This document shows, piece by piece, positions 1 to 7,518 of a stretch of DNA of 7,673 nucleotides. Every line of letters starts with the position of its first letter. The first letter of the stretch is position 1. Source of the stretch: Mariprofundaceae bacterium (GTDB lineage: Bacteria; Pseudomonadota; Zetaproteobacteria; Mariprofundales; Mariprofundaceae); NCBI GenBank assembly GCA_027035825.1, contig JALVTX010000150.1, forward strand, positions 1-7,673, written 5' to 3'. The translations under genes and the position numbers were made by a program. The notes beneath the pieces are model-generated. The model had not been told where the DNA came from and ran no database searches. It saw only the letters and a program-made list of their open reading frames with translations.

Positions 1-226
1 GCAGGCCGATGAACCACGGCGTGTGATACATGTCGAACAGGCCCAGCACGCGGAAGACGCTGTACCAGAGCGGGCCGAACTGGCGCAGGTAGTCGGCCTG
101 CTCCTGATTCTGCAACAGCACGGTGCCGATGACGCTGGCCAGCGCCAGCACCACCAGCAGCGCGATGGCCAGCGACATCGAGCTCAGGCGGTCGAACCAG
201 GGTTTGAACCAGGGAGGCATCTTCAT
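1..226 (-). CDS. resB: Cytochrome c biogenesis protein ResB, N-terminal part (cut by window edge)
   Basis: The minus strand encodes 75 residues before running off the left edge. After a short basic/aromatic N-terminus (MKMPPWFKPWFDRL) comes a hydrophobic helix at about residues 17-38 containing ALLVVLALASVIGTVL. It is followed by NQ, a short amphipathic stretch with QFGPLW, then LGLFDMYHTPWF. This order (first TM helix, QN motif, FGP.W, LGL.D.YH..WF) is the familiar start of ResB/Ccs1. ResB pairs with CcsA/ResC in System II to carry heme and attach it to apocytochromes c at the outer face of the cytoplasmic membrane. The ATG at 226 is preferred; an in-frame ATG at 220 is possible. Upstream, AGGA at 240-237 is a weak ribosome site about 10 nt away and abuts the repeat element at 241-529. 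The partner ccsA would be expected beyond the left edge. The family call is from sequence recognition only. Confidence 0.85.
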   Translation of the reverse strand, partial: MKMPPWFKPWFDRLSSMSLAIALLVVLALASVIGTVLLQNQEQADYLRQFGPLWYSVFRVLGLFDMYHTPWFIGL

Positions 227-240
227 GGGTCGGGCATCCT

Positions 241-257
241 AGGGCATCTCTGAATGA
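241..257 (+). repeat. Left terminal inverted repeat of the element
   Basis: This 17-bp sequence matches the reverse complement of 513-529 without mismatch. The match breaks at once outside (240 against 530), so position 241 is probably the true element edge. Confidence 0.8.
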
Positions 258-436
258 CCCGCCATAGGCCGCGTTGCGCATCCAATCGCGATGATCGCAA
301 GGAAGGCAACGCCGGTCGTGGCCGTAGCCACGATGCCAAGGAGCCTGACGCCGCGAGGGCGGCATTGTGCGCACGGATGGGGGGCGCAACCCTTCGGGAC
401 AGGGCCTTGCGCGCGGTCTGCGGCGTTGCTCGGCTT

Positions 437-457
437 GCGCATGGAACCCCCATGCGC
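437..457. other. Perfect 8-bp hairpin inside the repeat element
   Basis: GCGCATGG (437-444) pairs perfectly with CCATGCGC (450-457) across a 5-nt loop, AACCC. There is no T-run on either side, so it is not a typical intrinsic terminator. With the hairpins at 316-333 and 489-504 it makes this short non-coding block strongly structured. Confidence 0.6.
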
Positions 458-512
458 CGCGCCTCGCGCCTTGCATCCCATCCCGCAAGGCCGCTGTCGC
501 GGCCATGCCGGA

Positions 513-529
513 TCATTCAGAGATGCCCT
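513..529 (-). repeat. Right terminal inverted repeat of the element
   Basis: This is the perfect inverted partner of 241-257. The distance between the outer ends is 289 bp. Confidence 0.8.
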
Positions 530-574
530 GCGCAGAATGCGAAGCAGAAAAACAATCGGTGCGTCAGGGGCGCG

Positions 575-613
575 CATCATGAACGTCCATCATGGACGCC
601 CATCATGGACGCA
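575..613 (+). repeat. Three tandem 13-bp units overlapping the tsaC-like stop
   Basis: Units are CATCATGAACGTC (575-587), CATCATGGACGCC (588-600) and CATCATGGACGCA (601-613). The third contains the stop codon of the tsaC-like gene (603-605 on the minus strand). The centre also forms short palindromes such as GTCCAT-C-ATGGAC (585-597). The origin is probably replication slippage; no function is evident. Confidence 0.7.
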
Positions 614-1181
614 ACTTGCGGACGCCGCCCGGACGCCATTCCAGCACCGTGGAAGGCGCGCGCCGGCGGCTGGCGTCTCCCGCGGCCGCGGGCAATGCCC
701 CATCCAGGTGGCGCCGCCAGCGCCAGCGCAGCCGGCGGGTAGGCATCTCGGTGGGTCGTCCCCGGCGGTTCAGGCTGGTGGAGACGAGCAGGCCGCCAGC
801 CAGGCGGCACAGGCATCGCACGCCGGCTTCGGCGTCCACGCGCACGGCCACGCGCCCCCGGCGGAGGCAGGTGCCGGGAAGGCCGGGCCGGGCGGGAAAC
901 GCCAGCGTGACCGGGCCGGGCCAGTGCTCGCGCATCATTCGGTGCAGCGAGGGCGGCCGGCGGCGAGCCAGCCGCAGCGCCGCGCGCACGTCCGCGGCCA
1001 GCAGCAGGAAGGGCCCGCGCCGGCCCTTGAACCGTTGCAGCCTGCGTAGTGCGTCAGGGCGCGGCAGGGCGGCCGCGCCGGGCACGGTGCCGGTGACATG
1101 GGCGAGGATGCCGCCGCGTTTCAGGATGCCTGCCGCGCGCCGCAGGCGCAGGCGCGCGCGAACCGGAATGCGGGTGGTCAG
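603..1181 (-). CDS. Divergent Sua5/YciO/YrdC-family protein (TsaC-like)
   Basis: About 192 residues, close to E. coli TsaC/YrdC (190). Family landmarks are visible: RRAAGILKRGGILA near the N-terminus, FKGRR at 51-55 (the K-x-R site), HWPGPVTLAFPA at 86-97, VAVRVD at 111-116, GGLLVSTSLN at 129-138 (the usual STSAN site) and PSTVLEW at 176-182. TsaC makes threonylcarbamoyl-AMP from threonine, bicarbonate and ATP for tRNA t6A37 formation. The oddity is the nucleotide/threonine loop. Where the family has roughly A-Y-P-T-E-A/T-x-Y/F-G-L-G, this protein reads AHVTGTVPGAA (27-37), losing the Pro-Thr-Glu and Tyr-Gly core. It may therefore be a paralogue rather than the working TsaC. No ATG, GTG or TTG exists at a sensible place. 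The best start is CTG at 1181, which overlaps the purE stop as CTGA; ATT at 1169 is an alternative. It is the last gene of the purD-purE operon. Confidence 0.75.
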   Translation of the reverse strand: MTTRIPVRARLRLRRAAGILKRGGILAHVTGTVPGAAALPRPDALRRLQRFKGRRGPFLLLAADVRAALRLARRRPPSLHRMMREHWPGPVTLAFPARPGLPGTCLRRGRVAVRVDAEAGVRCLCRLAGGLLVSTSLNRRGRPTEMPTRRLRWRWRRHLDGALPAAAGDASRRRAPSTVLEWRPGGVRKLRP

Positions 1182-1660
1182 TCGCCGCTCGCTTCGCCCA
1201 GGATGGCGGCGGCCTGCGCCCGGCGGTCGGCCAGCAGCTTCTCGCGCAGCGTCTCCTCGTGGGTGGCCAGCACCTGCACCGCGAGAAGGCCGGCGTTCCT
1301 GCCGGCGTTGATGCCGACGGTGGCCACCGGCAGCCCGGGCGGCATCATCACCGTGGAATAGAGCGCGTCCTGCCCGTTCAAGGGGCCTGCCGCGACCGGC
1401 AGGCCGATGACCGGCCGCATGGTCTTCGAGCAGACGACGCCGGCCAGGTGCGCGGCCATGCCGGCGGCGCATATGAACACCTCGCAGCCGGCCTCCTCGG
1501 CCTCCTTCACGGCCCGCACCGTGGCTTCCGGCGTGCGGTGGGCGCTGCGCACCAGCGTGACGAACGGCACGCCGAACTCGCGCAGCACGGCTTCTGCCTT
1601 CTCGACGACGGGCGCGTCCGATTTCGAGCCCATCAATATCAGCACCTTGGTCGGATTCAT
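1178..1660 (-). CDS. purE: N5-CAIR mutase / AIR carboxylase PurE
   Basis: 160 residues, the normal PurE length. Visible motifs are MGSKSD (10-15), SAHRTP (39-44, with the catalytic His at 41), CAAGMAAHLAG (64-74), PVIGLPV (83-89), LNGQDALYSTVMMPPGLPVA (94-113) and NAGLLA (122-127). Class I PurE converts N5-CAIR, made by PurK, to CAIR in de novo purine synthesis. SAHRTP and AAHL point to class I rather than the animal/Treponema class II type with SAHKT and GRSN. The GMAAHLAG form, in place of GGAAHLPG, is a known variant. The ATG at 1660 overlaps the purD stop as ATGA and has a good GGGAGGA ribosome site about 6 nt upstream, so it is translationally coupled to purD. No purK follows; the next gene is the YrdC-like one. 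Confidence 0.93.
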   Translation of the reverse strand: MNPTKVLILMGSKSDAPVVEKAEAVLREFGVPFVTLVRSAHRTPEATVRAVKEAEEAGCEVFICAAGMAAHLAGVVCSKTMRPVIGLPVAAGPLNGQDALYSTVMMPPGLPVATVGINAGRNAGLLAVQVLATHEETLREKLLADRRAQAAAILGEASGD

Positions 1661-2982
1661 GCGTCCTCCCCGCGCGCAGCCTTCTCGTGCGCCGCCCTCG
1701 TTTGCACCAGTCTCTCGCGCGCGATGGCGCGCCAGCCGATGTCCCGCCGCCAGTAGCCGCCCGGCCAGTCCAGCTTTTCCAGCGCCGCGTAGGCCGCGGC
1801 CTGCGCCTCGGCGACCGTGTCGCCCAGCGCGGTGACGCCCAGCACGCGCCCGCCGGCATTGACGATCCTGCCATCCCGCTTGGCCGTGCCGGCGTGGAAC
1901 ACGATGGCGCCGGCGCGCTCGACCTCGTCCAGCCCGCGAATCTCCTGGCCCTTCTCGAACGCGCCCGGGTAGCCGCGGGAGGCCGCGACGACGCACAGCG
2001 CCGCGCGCGGGTCCCATTCCAGCCGGATGCCATCAAGCTGGCCACGGGCGGCGGCCAGCAGCACCTCGCCCAGGTCGGACGCAAGCCGCGTCATCAGCGG
2101 CTGGCATTCCGGGTCGCCGAAGCGGACATTGAACTCAAGCACCTTCGGCCCTTCGGTGGTGAGCATGACGCCGGCATAGAGCGTGCCGACGAACTCGATG
2201 CCGCGGGCCTTCAATGCCGCGATCGTCGGCCGCGCGATGCGTTCGAGCACCGTATCGGCAATCTCGGGCGTCACGCAGGGCGCGGGCGAATAGGCGCCCA
2301 TGCCGCCAGTGTTCGGCCCGCGGTCGCTGTCCTCGAGCGCCTTGTGATCCTGGCTGGAGTCCAGCGGCAGGATGGCGTCGCCGGAGACGAGGAACAGGCA
2401 GCTTGCCTCCTCGCCCTCGAGGAACTCCTCGATGACCACCTCGTGGCCGGCCTCGCCGAAGCGGTTGCCGGCCAGCATGTCGCGCGCGGCCGCCTCGGCC
2501 TCATCGGCGCTGCGCGCGACGACGACGCCCTTGCCGGCGGCCAGCCCCGAAGCCTTGACGACGATCGGCGCGCCCCAGTCGCGGATCGTCGCGATGGCCG
2601 CGTCCACTTCCGTGTGCGTGACGAATCGCGCCGTCGGCACGCCAGCCTCCCGCATCAGCTCCTTGGCGAACGACTTGCTGCCTTCCAGCCGCGCGGCCTC
2701 GTGGCCGGGGCCGAACACCGCGATGCCTTCCCCGCGCAGCCGGTCGGCCAAGCCCGCCACCAGCGGCGCCTCGGGGCCGACGACGACCAGATCCGGCTGC
2801 TCGTCCCGCGCCAGCGCCGCCAGCCCGTCGATGTCGGAGGCCGAAACATCCACGCAGCGCGCGTCGCGCGCGATGCCGGGGTTGCCCGGTGCGCAGACCA
2901 CCTCGCGCACCGAGGGGGAGCGTTTCAGCTTCCAGCACAGCGCATGTTCGCGGCCGCCGCCGCCGACCACCATCACCTTCAT
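1657..2982 (-). CDS. purD: Phosphoribosylamine-glycine ligase (GAR synthetase)
   Basis: 441 residues, slightly longer than E. coli PurD (429). It joins glycine to 5-phosphoribosylamine using ATP, step 2 of purine synthesis, in the cytosol. The N-terminal domain opens with VGGGGREHAL (6-15) and CAPGNPGIA, followed by LVVVGPEAPLVAGLAD. The ATP-grasp core shows IVVKASGLAAGKGVVVA, a VIEEFLEGEE stretch, PLDSSQDHK, GPNTGGMGAYSPAP and VLEFNVRFGDPECQ, the metal/ATP-binding part. The C-terminal domain has ASRGYPG and FHAGT. The start at 2982 gives the canonical MKVMVVGGGGREHAL and has AAGGAG 7 nt upstream. The frame extends further upstream but without family similarity. It heads an operon with purE (ATGA overlap) and the YrdC-like gene, and is divergent from the 3084 gene. 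Confidence 0.96.
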   Translation of the reverse strand: MKVMVVGGGGREHALCWKLKRSPSVREVVCAPGNPGIARDARCVDVSASDIDGLAALARDEQPDLVVVGPEAPLVAGLADRLRGEGIAVFGPGHEAARLEGSKSFAKELMREAGVPTARFVTHTEVDAAIATIRDWGAPIVVKASGLAAGKGVVVARSADEAEAAARDMLAGNRFGEAGHEVVIEEFLEGEEASCLFLVSGDAILPLDSSQDHKALEDSDRGPNTGGMGAYSPAPCVTPEIADTVLERIARPTIAALKARGIEFVGTLYAGVMLTTEGPKVLEFNVRFGDPECQPLMTRLASDLGEVLLAAARGQLDGIRLEWDPRAALCVVAASRGYPGAFEKGQEIRGLDEVERAGAIVFHAGTAKRDGRIVNAGGRVLGVTALGDTVAEAQAAAYAALEKLDWPGGYWRRDIGWRAIARERLVQTRAAHEKAARGEDA

Positions 2983-3011
2983 GTCGTGGCTCCTTGCTAG
3001 GGAATGGCGGG

Positions 3012-3020
3012 AGGATAGCA
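3012..3020 (-). promoter_or_regulatory. Candidate extended -10 promoter for purD
   Basis: On the minus strand the sequence reads TGCTATCCT, an extended -10 (TG-n-TATCCT) with four of six matches to TATAAT. It lies about 30 nt upstream of the purD ATG, leaving a short leader with the AAGGAG site. No good -35 is seen at 17 nt, which an extended -10 may tolerate. Sequence inspection only. Confidence 0.4.
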
Positions 3021-3083
3021 AACCCGGCCGCCGCGGGCAGCCGCCGGCTGGCGAGAGGGCGCGTTTGGCGTCAGCATGCGCCC

Positions 3084-3383
3084 ATGAGCGACGTGAAGAC
3101 GGTGTTTGATCATGCGGCCGACGAGGTCGTGAAACTGGGCAACCGGCTGGCCGAGGCCGAGCCGGATGCCGACTTGTGGGACATTGCCGACGGCCTGCTG
3201 GCCGGCGCGGTGCATTACTGGCTCTATGCGCGCCAGCCCTGCGGACGGCTGGATTGCGAGGATTGCGCGCCCATCGCCACCGCCGAGCTGCGGCTGGAGG
3301 AGTTGAAGCGCCTGTGCGAGGAGTTCATGCGCGAGAGCGATTATTTCCACGCGCCGACCGACCGTGACGTTGGCCATGCGTGA
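3084..3383 (+). CDS. Small acidic protein of unknown function with CxxxxCxxC motif
   Basis: 99 residues; I do not recognise a named family. The protein looks soluble and mostly helical, with no signal peptide or membrane segment. An acidic N-terminal helix leads to DADLWDIADGLLAGAVHYWL (28-47). Then comes QPCGRLDCEDCAPIATAELR (51-70) with Cys53, Cys58 and Cys61, and a charged helix LEELKRLCEEFMRESDYFH (71-89). Three closely spaced Cys with nearby His44, Cys78 and His89 could bind a metal such as zinc; this is inference. Similar small proteins with a W-DIA-GLLAGAVHYWL block seem familiar to me from betaproteobacterial genomes, but this is unchecked memory. The ATG at 3084 has no clear Shine-Dalgarno; an overlapping ATG at 3076 in another frame ends after three codons. 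It is divergent from purD and 89 bp upstream of yegP, possibly sharing its transcript. Confidence 0.75.
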   Translation: MSDVKTVFDHAADEVVKLGNRLAEAEPDADLWDIADGLLAGAVHYWLYARQPCGRLDCEDCAPIATAELRLEELKRLCEEFMRESDYFHAPTDRDVGHA

Positions 3384-3413
3384 GGCCGTTCATCGGATGT
3401 GACATTTTTTACC

Positions 3414-3441
3414 GTGAGCAGCCACGGACTGCCTTTATCCT
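3414..3441 (+). promoter_or_regulatory. Weak promoter candidate for yegP
   Basis: TATCCT at 3436-3441 resembles a -10, with GTGAGC at 3414-3419 as a poor -35 and 16 nt between. It is followed 19 nt later by a perfect AAGGAGG ribosome site (3461-3467), 5 nt before the yegP ATG. The promoter call is weak; the ribosome site is clear. Confidence 0.25.
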
Positions 3442-3472
3442 GCCACCTCCCAAATCAGAGAAGGAGGTTATC

Positions 3473-3808
3473 ATGGCGGGGAAATTCGAACTGAAACAGG
3501 GCGCGAGCGGCAAGTTCAGCTTCAATCTCAAGGCGGGCAACGGGCAGGTGATTCTGTCCAGCCAGGCTTATGCGTCCAAGTCCGGCGCGCTCAATGGCAT
3601 CGAGTCCGTGCGCAAGCACGCGGCCAGCGATGAGTATTTTGAGCGCAAGGAATCCAAGCGCGGCGAGCCGTTTTTCACGCTGAACGCGAAGAACGGGCAG
3701 ATCATCGGCAAGAGCGAGATGTACAAGTCGGTGGCGGCGCGGGAGAATGGCATTGAATCTGTCAAGAAAAACGCGCCGGATGCCACGTTGGTGGATTTGA
3801 CGGCATAA
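3473..3808 (+). CDS. yegP: YegP family protein (two DUF1508 repeats)
   Basis: 111 residues, about the length of E. coli YegP (110). It consists of two copies of the DUF1508 unit. Repeat one is roughly residues 4-50 (KFELKQGASGKFSFNLKAGN ... NGIESVRKHA) and repeat two roughly 54-101 (EYFERKESKRGEPFFTLNAK ... NGIESVKKNA). Each has the FxLxAxNGQxI core and the NGIESV(K/R)K helix of the family. The protein should be small, cytosolic and of alpha/beta fold. The biochemical role of the family is not established; duplication into a two-repeat form is typical. The start is fixed by the strong AAGGAGG site at 3461-3467. The gene ends just before a strong terminator and converges on purH. Confidence 0.93.
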   Translation: MAGKFELKQGASGKFSFNLKAGNGQVILSSQAYASKSGALNGIESVRKHAASDEYFERKESKRGEPFFTLNAKNGQIIGKSEMYKSVAARENGIESVKKNAPDATLVDLTA

Positions 3809-3823
3809 GCCGTTGTCTGGATG

Positions 3824-3857
3824 AAAAAGGCGGGCCAGCATTCGGCCCGCCTTTTTT
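3824..3857. terminator. Bidirectional rho-independent terminator between yegP and purH
   Basis: A perfect 8-bp GC stem, GGCGGGCC (3829-3836) with GGCCCGCC (3844-3851), encloses a 7-nt loop. It is flanked by five A (3824-3828) on the left and six T (3852-3857) on the right. It therefore works as stem plus T-run in both directions, 15 bp after the yegP stop and 49 bp after the purH stop. Confidence 0.92.
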
Positions 3858-3906
3858 GCGCTTGTTGCCTGCCGGCGCGTTCGGCGTCGTCCCTTCAGCG
3901 CCGAAA

Positions 3907-5463
<1,557 letters not shown>

Positions 5464-5502
5464 GGGTGCTCCAGGGCGTGGGTTTCCGGGCCTGATGCGG
5501 GT

Positions 5503-5530
5503 TTGAATTTGTCCCGGGGCGCGGTAGGCT
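5503..5530 (+). promoter_or_regulatory. Candidate promoter for tRNA-Arg
   Basis: TTGAAT (5503-5508) and TAGGCT (5525-5530) are separated by 16 nt and followed by a GC-rich discriminator (CCGCGCCGCCC). Such discriminators are typical of stringently controlled stable-RNA promoters. The predicted start is about 30 nt before the tRNA. Confidence 0.4.
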
Positions 5531-5547
5531 CCGCGCCGCCCTTGGCG

Positions 5548-5553
5548 TGTCAA
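5548..5553 (-). promoter_or_regulatory. Possible -35 box for purH
   Basis: The minus strand carries a consensus TTGACA here, about 85 nt upstream of the purH ATG. The downstream -10 region (around AGCCTA) is poor, so this is only a candidate. It overlaps the region between the tRNA promoter and the tRNA itself, so the two divergent units share this 106-bp gap. Confidence 0.22.
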
Positions 5554-5569
5554 GCCGTGGTTGCGCCAC

Positions 5570-5646
<77 letters not shown>

Positions 5647-5728
5647 GTTCCGTTTGGATGTCATCATCACCAATCACCGCCACCGCGTGAAACGCACGGA
5701 CGTTCCGTATTGAGTCGCGCGACGATGG

Positions 5729-7459
5729 TTATCTCGACAGCAACAGCAGCAAAATGAGGTTCAGAACAAGCAGGATGATGGCAAGCCCGCGCCAGAAATT
5801 GACCGGGTCGCGTTCCAGAAGCGGCGCGGTGGATTTCATCAACGCGGGGTTCGGCTGATTCAAATCAGCCTCGAATTCGGAAAAGGTGTCATAACGGCGA
5901 TCCGGGTTCGGATGCACGGCGCGGCGGACCGCTTCGTCCATCCATACCGGCACTTCCCTGTTGTAATGCCGGATAGGCGTGTAATCGTAGGTTCGGTGTT
6001 TTCGGGCTCGATCAACGACGCCATAGGGGAAATGGCCTCCCGACAGCATTTCGTAGAGCGTGACGCCCAACGAATACATGTCGCTCCTGGGGCTCGGCAG
6101 AAAGCCGTCGAATAGCTCCGGCGCGATATAGTTCGCCGTTCCCTCGACACCCGGACGCGCCAGCGGGGTGTGGATCTCTTCCAGCCCGGCAACGAATACG
6201 GAGCCGAAGTCAATGATCTTCACGTGCTGATGCCGGTCGATCATGATGTTCTCGGGTTTGATGTCCTGATGCACCATCTCGCGTCGGTGGAATGCACGCA
6301 ATCCCGCGATGATCTGGTGGGCGATGCGGCGCACTTCGCTCAACTCCGGCCGGGGGTGGTCGAGCATCCATTGCGCCAGCGATTGACCGTCCAGGTATTC
6401 CGCCACGTAATAGAGGAAGCGTCGCTTACGTCTTGGTTTCAGAACCTTGAAAACATTTGGGTGATCGAGTCGTTGCCCCACCCATTCCTCATGGACGAAA
6501 CGGTCGATGTAAGCCGGGTCGTCCTCGAACTGGATGGAAGGAGTTTTCAGAACCACAGGGTTTTCGCTCTCTGGCGCTTGCGTATCCTCGGCCAGATAAA
6601 CTTGCACGGTGGGGCTGGCATGCAGTTCGCGGATGATCCGGTAGCCATCGAAGTCCATGCCGGCGCTCAGCGGGGGCGGAAACGGAAGCTCCGTCAGCCG
6701 ACGGAAAAACTCTTCACCGCTCATGTCGGGAAGCGCGACAATCTCGATAATCTGGCAAGTCAGATTGTCGTCGCTGCCAGCCTGTTGCGCTGCTTCGATA
6801 ATGCGTTGCGCCGCCGCCTCCGGTTCGTTGTCGCCAGCCAAGGATGCAAGCTGCCCGGCATCCACCCAATCATGGATGCCGTCCGTGGTCAGGATGAGGC
6901 GGTCGCCTTCTTCGAGCATGACACGATCATAATCGACGTGCACCTCATGCTCGCCGCCCATGGCGCGAGCCAGGAAGGACTTGTGACGATCCACGATCAG
7001 CCGGTGATCCTGGGTGAGCTGGCGCAGCTCGCCATGGCGCAGCAGCCAGATGCGGGAATCTCCGACATGAAACAGGTGGACGCTGGCGGACTTGAGGATA
7101 ACCACGGCCATGGTGGAAGCCATGCCCATTCCTCGCCGTTGCGCCTGGCTGTAGAGCCAGGCATTGATGGCGCGGATGACGCGCTGCCCCGAGGTCTTGA
7201 CGCTCCAGGATTCCGGCGTGCTGTAGTAATCGGCAATGAAGCCCAGCACGCAATGCTCCGCGGCTTCGCGGCCTGCTTCGCTGGAGCCGACGCCGTCGGC
7301 AATCACGGCCACGATGCCCTTGTGCGCGAGCTCGGATCGATTGCGTGGGATGTGGATGCCGCAACTGTCTTCGTTATGCGGCTTGATGCCGGCGCTGCTG
7401 GCCTGCCCGGCCAGAATGCGCGGCGCGCCCGCCGGGGCGTCCAACGGTTCAGAAGACAT
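5729..7459 (-). CDS. Membrane-anchored PP2C phosphatase-Ser/Thr kinase fusion
   Basis: 576 residues in three parts. Residues 1-245 are a PP2C-type phosphatase with all metal-site motifs: KPHNED (26-31), VIADGVGSSEAG (52-63), ASTMAVV (114-120), HVGDSR (131-136), TTDGIHDW (191-198) and SDDNLT (229-234). Residues 271-530 are a Hanks-type kinase: catalytic Lys305 in VVLK, helix-C Glu at 324/325, HQDIKPEN (397-404, HQD instead of HRD), DFG (417-419), GTANYIAPE (440-448) and SDMYSLGV. The glycine-rich loop is missing: the site reads ELHASPTVQVYLAED (278-292). Residues 555-574 are a C-terminal hydrophobic helix (LAIILLVLNLILLLLL), placing both enzymes in the cytoplasm. The layout and the ELHAS sequence match, from memory, the Pseudomonas bifunctional kinase/phosphatase beside nasA/nirBD (PA1782 type). 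The ATG at 7459 is chosen; TTG at 7471 is possible, and neither has a strong ribosome site. GC is visibly lower than in the purine genes. Substrates are unknown. Confidence 0.92.
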   Translation of the reverse strand: MSSEPLDAPAGAPRILAGQASSAGIKPHNEDSCGIHIPRNRSELAHKGIVAVIADGVGSSEAGREAAEHCVLGFIADYYSTPESWSVKTSGQRVIRAINAWLYSQAQRRGMGMASTMAVVILKSASVHLFHVGDSRIWLLRHGELRQLTQDHRLIVDRHKSFLARAMGGEHEVHVDYDRVMLEEGDRLILTTDGIHDWVDAGQLASLAGDNEPEAAAQRIIEAAQQAGSDDNLTCQIIEIVALPDMSGEEFFRRLTELPFPPPLSAGMDFDGYRIIRELHASPTVQVYLAEDTQAPESENPVVLKTPSIQFEDDPAYIDRFVHEEWVGQRLDHPNVFKVLKPRRKRRFLYYVAEYLDGQSLAQWMLDHPRPELSEVRRIAHQIIAGLRAFHRREMVHQDIKPENIMIDRHQHVKIIDFGSVFVAGLEEIHTPLARPGVEGTANYIAPELFDGFLPSPRSDMYSLGVTLYEMLSGGHFPYGVVDRARKHRTYDYTPIRHYNREVPVWMDEAVRRAVHPNPDRRYDTFSEFEADLNQPNPALMKSTAPLLERDPVNFWRGLAIILLVLNLILLLLLSR

Positions 7460-7497
7460 ATCGCGGAGCAATCCAAGACATCGCGGTTTGAATATGC

Positions 7498-7518
7498 GAC
7501 AAAAGCTTGCCTCTTGTC
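7498..7518 (-). promoter_or_regulatory. Intercistronic hairpin before the phosphatase-kinase gene
   Basis: In the minus-strand transcript GACAAGAG (7518-7511) pairs with CUUUUGUC (7505-7498) across loop GCAAG. This is 8 pairs including one G-U. It begins 5 nt after the upstream gene's stop. There is no T-run after the stem, so it is more likely an mRNA-stability or weak attenuation element than a full terminator. Confidence 0.4.

Larger units (their letters stand above)
241..529. mobile_element. MITE-like non-autonomous element with 17-bp terminal inverted repeats
   Basis: The ends 241-257 (AGGGCATCTCTGAATGA) and 513-529 are perfect inverted copies. The similarity continues inward imperfectly for about 15 more bases (CCCGCCATAGGCCGCG against TCCGGCATGGCCGCG). 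The interior has perfect hairpins: 316-333 (7-bp stem), 437-457 (8-bp stem, 5-nt loop) and 489-504 (6-bp stem, 4-nt loop). No convincing gene lies inside. A minus-strand open frame crosses it, but it starts and ends outside or at the repeat ends and has no good ribosome site. I see no clear target-site duplication next to the ends. The size, terminal repeats and lack of a transposase fit a MITE or a similar structured intergenic repeat. The parent transposon is not identifiable from the window. Because it ends 15 bp before the resB start, it forms the resB leader region and may carry its promoter. Confidence 0.65.

Noticed and set aside
228..242. Target-site duplication flanking the inverted-repeat element
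   Set aside because: Bases just outside 241 and 529 do not match for any length I tried.
239..580. A 113-aa minus-strand open frame across the inverted-repeat element
   Set aside because: It has no good ribosome site, has Arg/Ala/Pro-rich GC-driven composition in its first half, and ends exactly at the element's edge. It is better explained as a chance frame within a structured repeat, though its occurrence elsewhere should be checked with the element.
291..1311. Long plus-strand frames over the repeat element and the YrdC-like gene
   Set aside because: They have extreme Arg/Ala/Pro/Gly content and no domain signature, and oppose a minus-strand gene with clear family motifs.
1687..3000. A 437-aa plus-strand open frame
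   Set aside because: It lies antisense to purD over its whole length and has Arg/His/Asp-rich composition typical of the reverse of a GC-rich gene.
3399..3441. GTGACA at 3399 with TATCCT at 3436 as a yegP promoter
   Set aside because: The spacing is 31 nt, far from the usual 16-18.
5696..5708. ACGGA-CGT-TCCGT hairpin after the kinase gene as a terminator
   Set aside because: The stem is only 5 bp with a 3-nt loop and no T-run in either direction.
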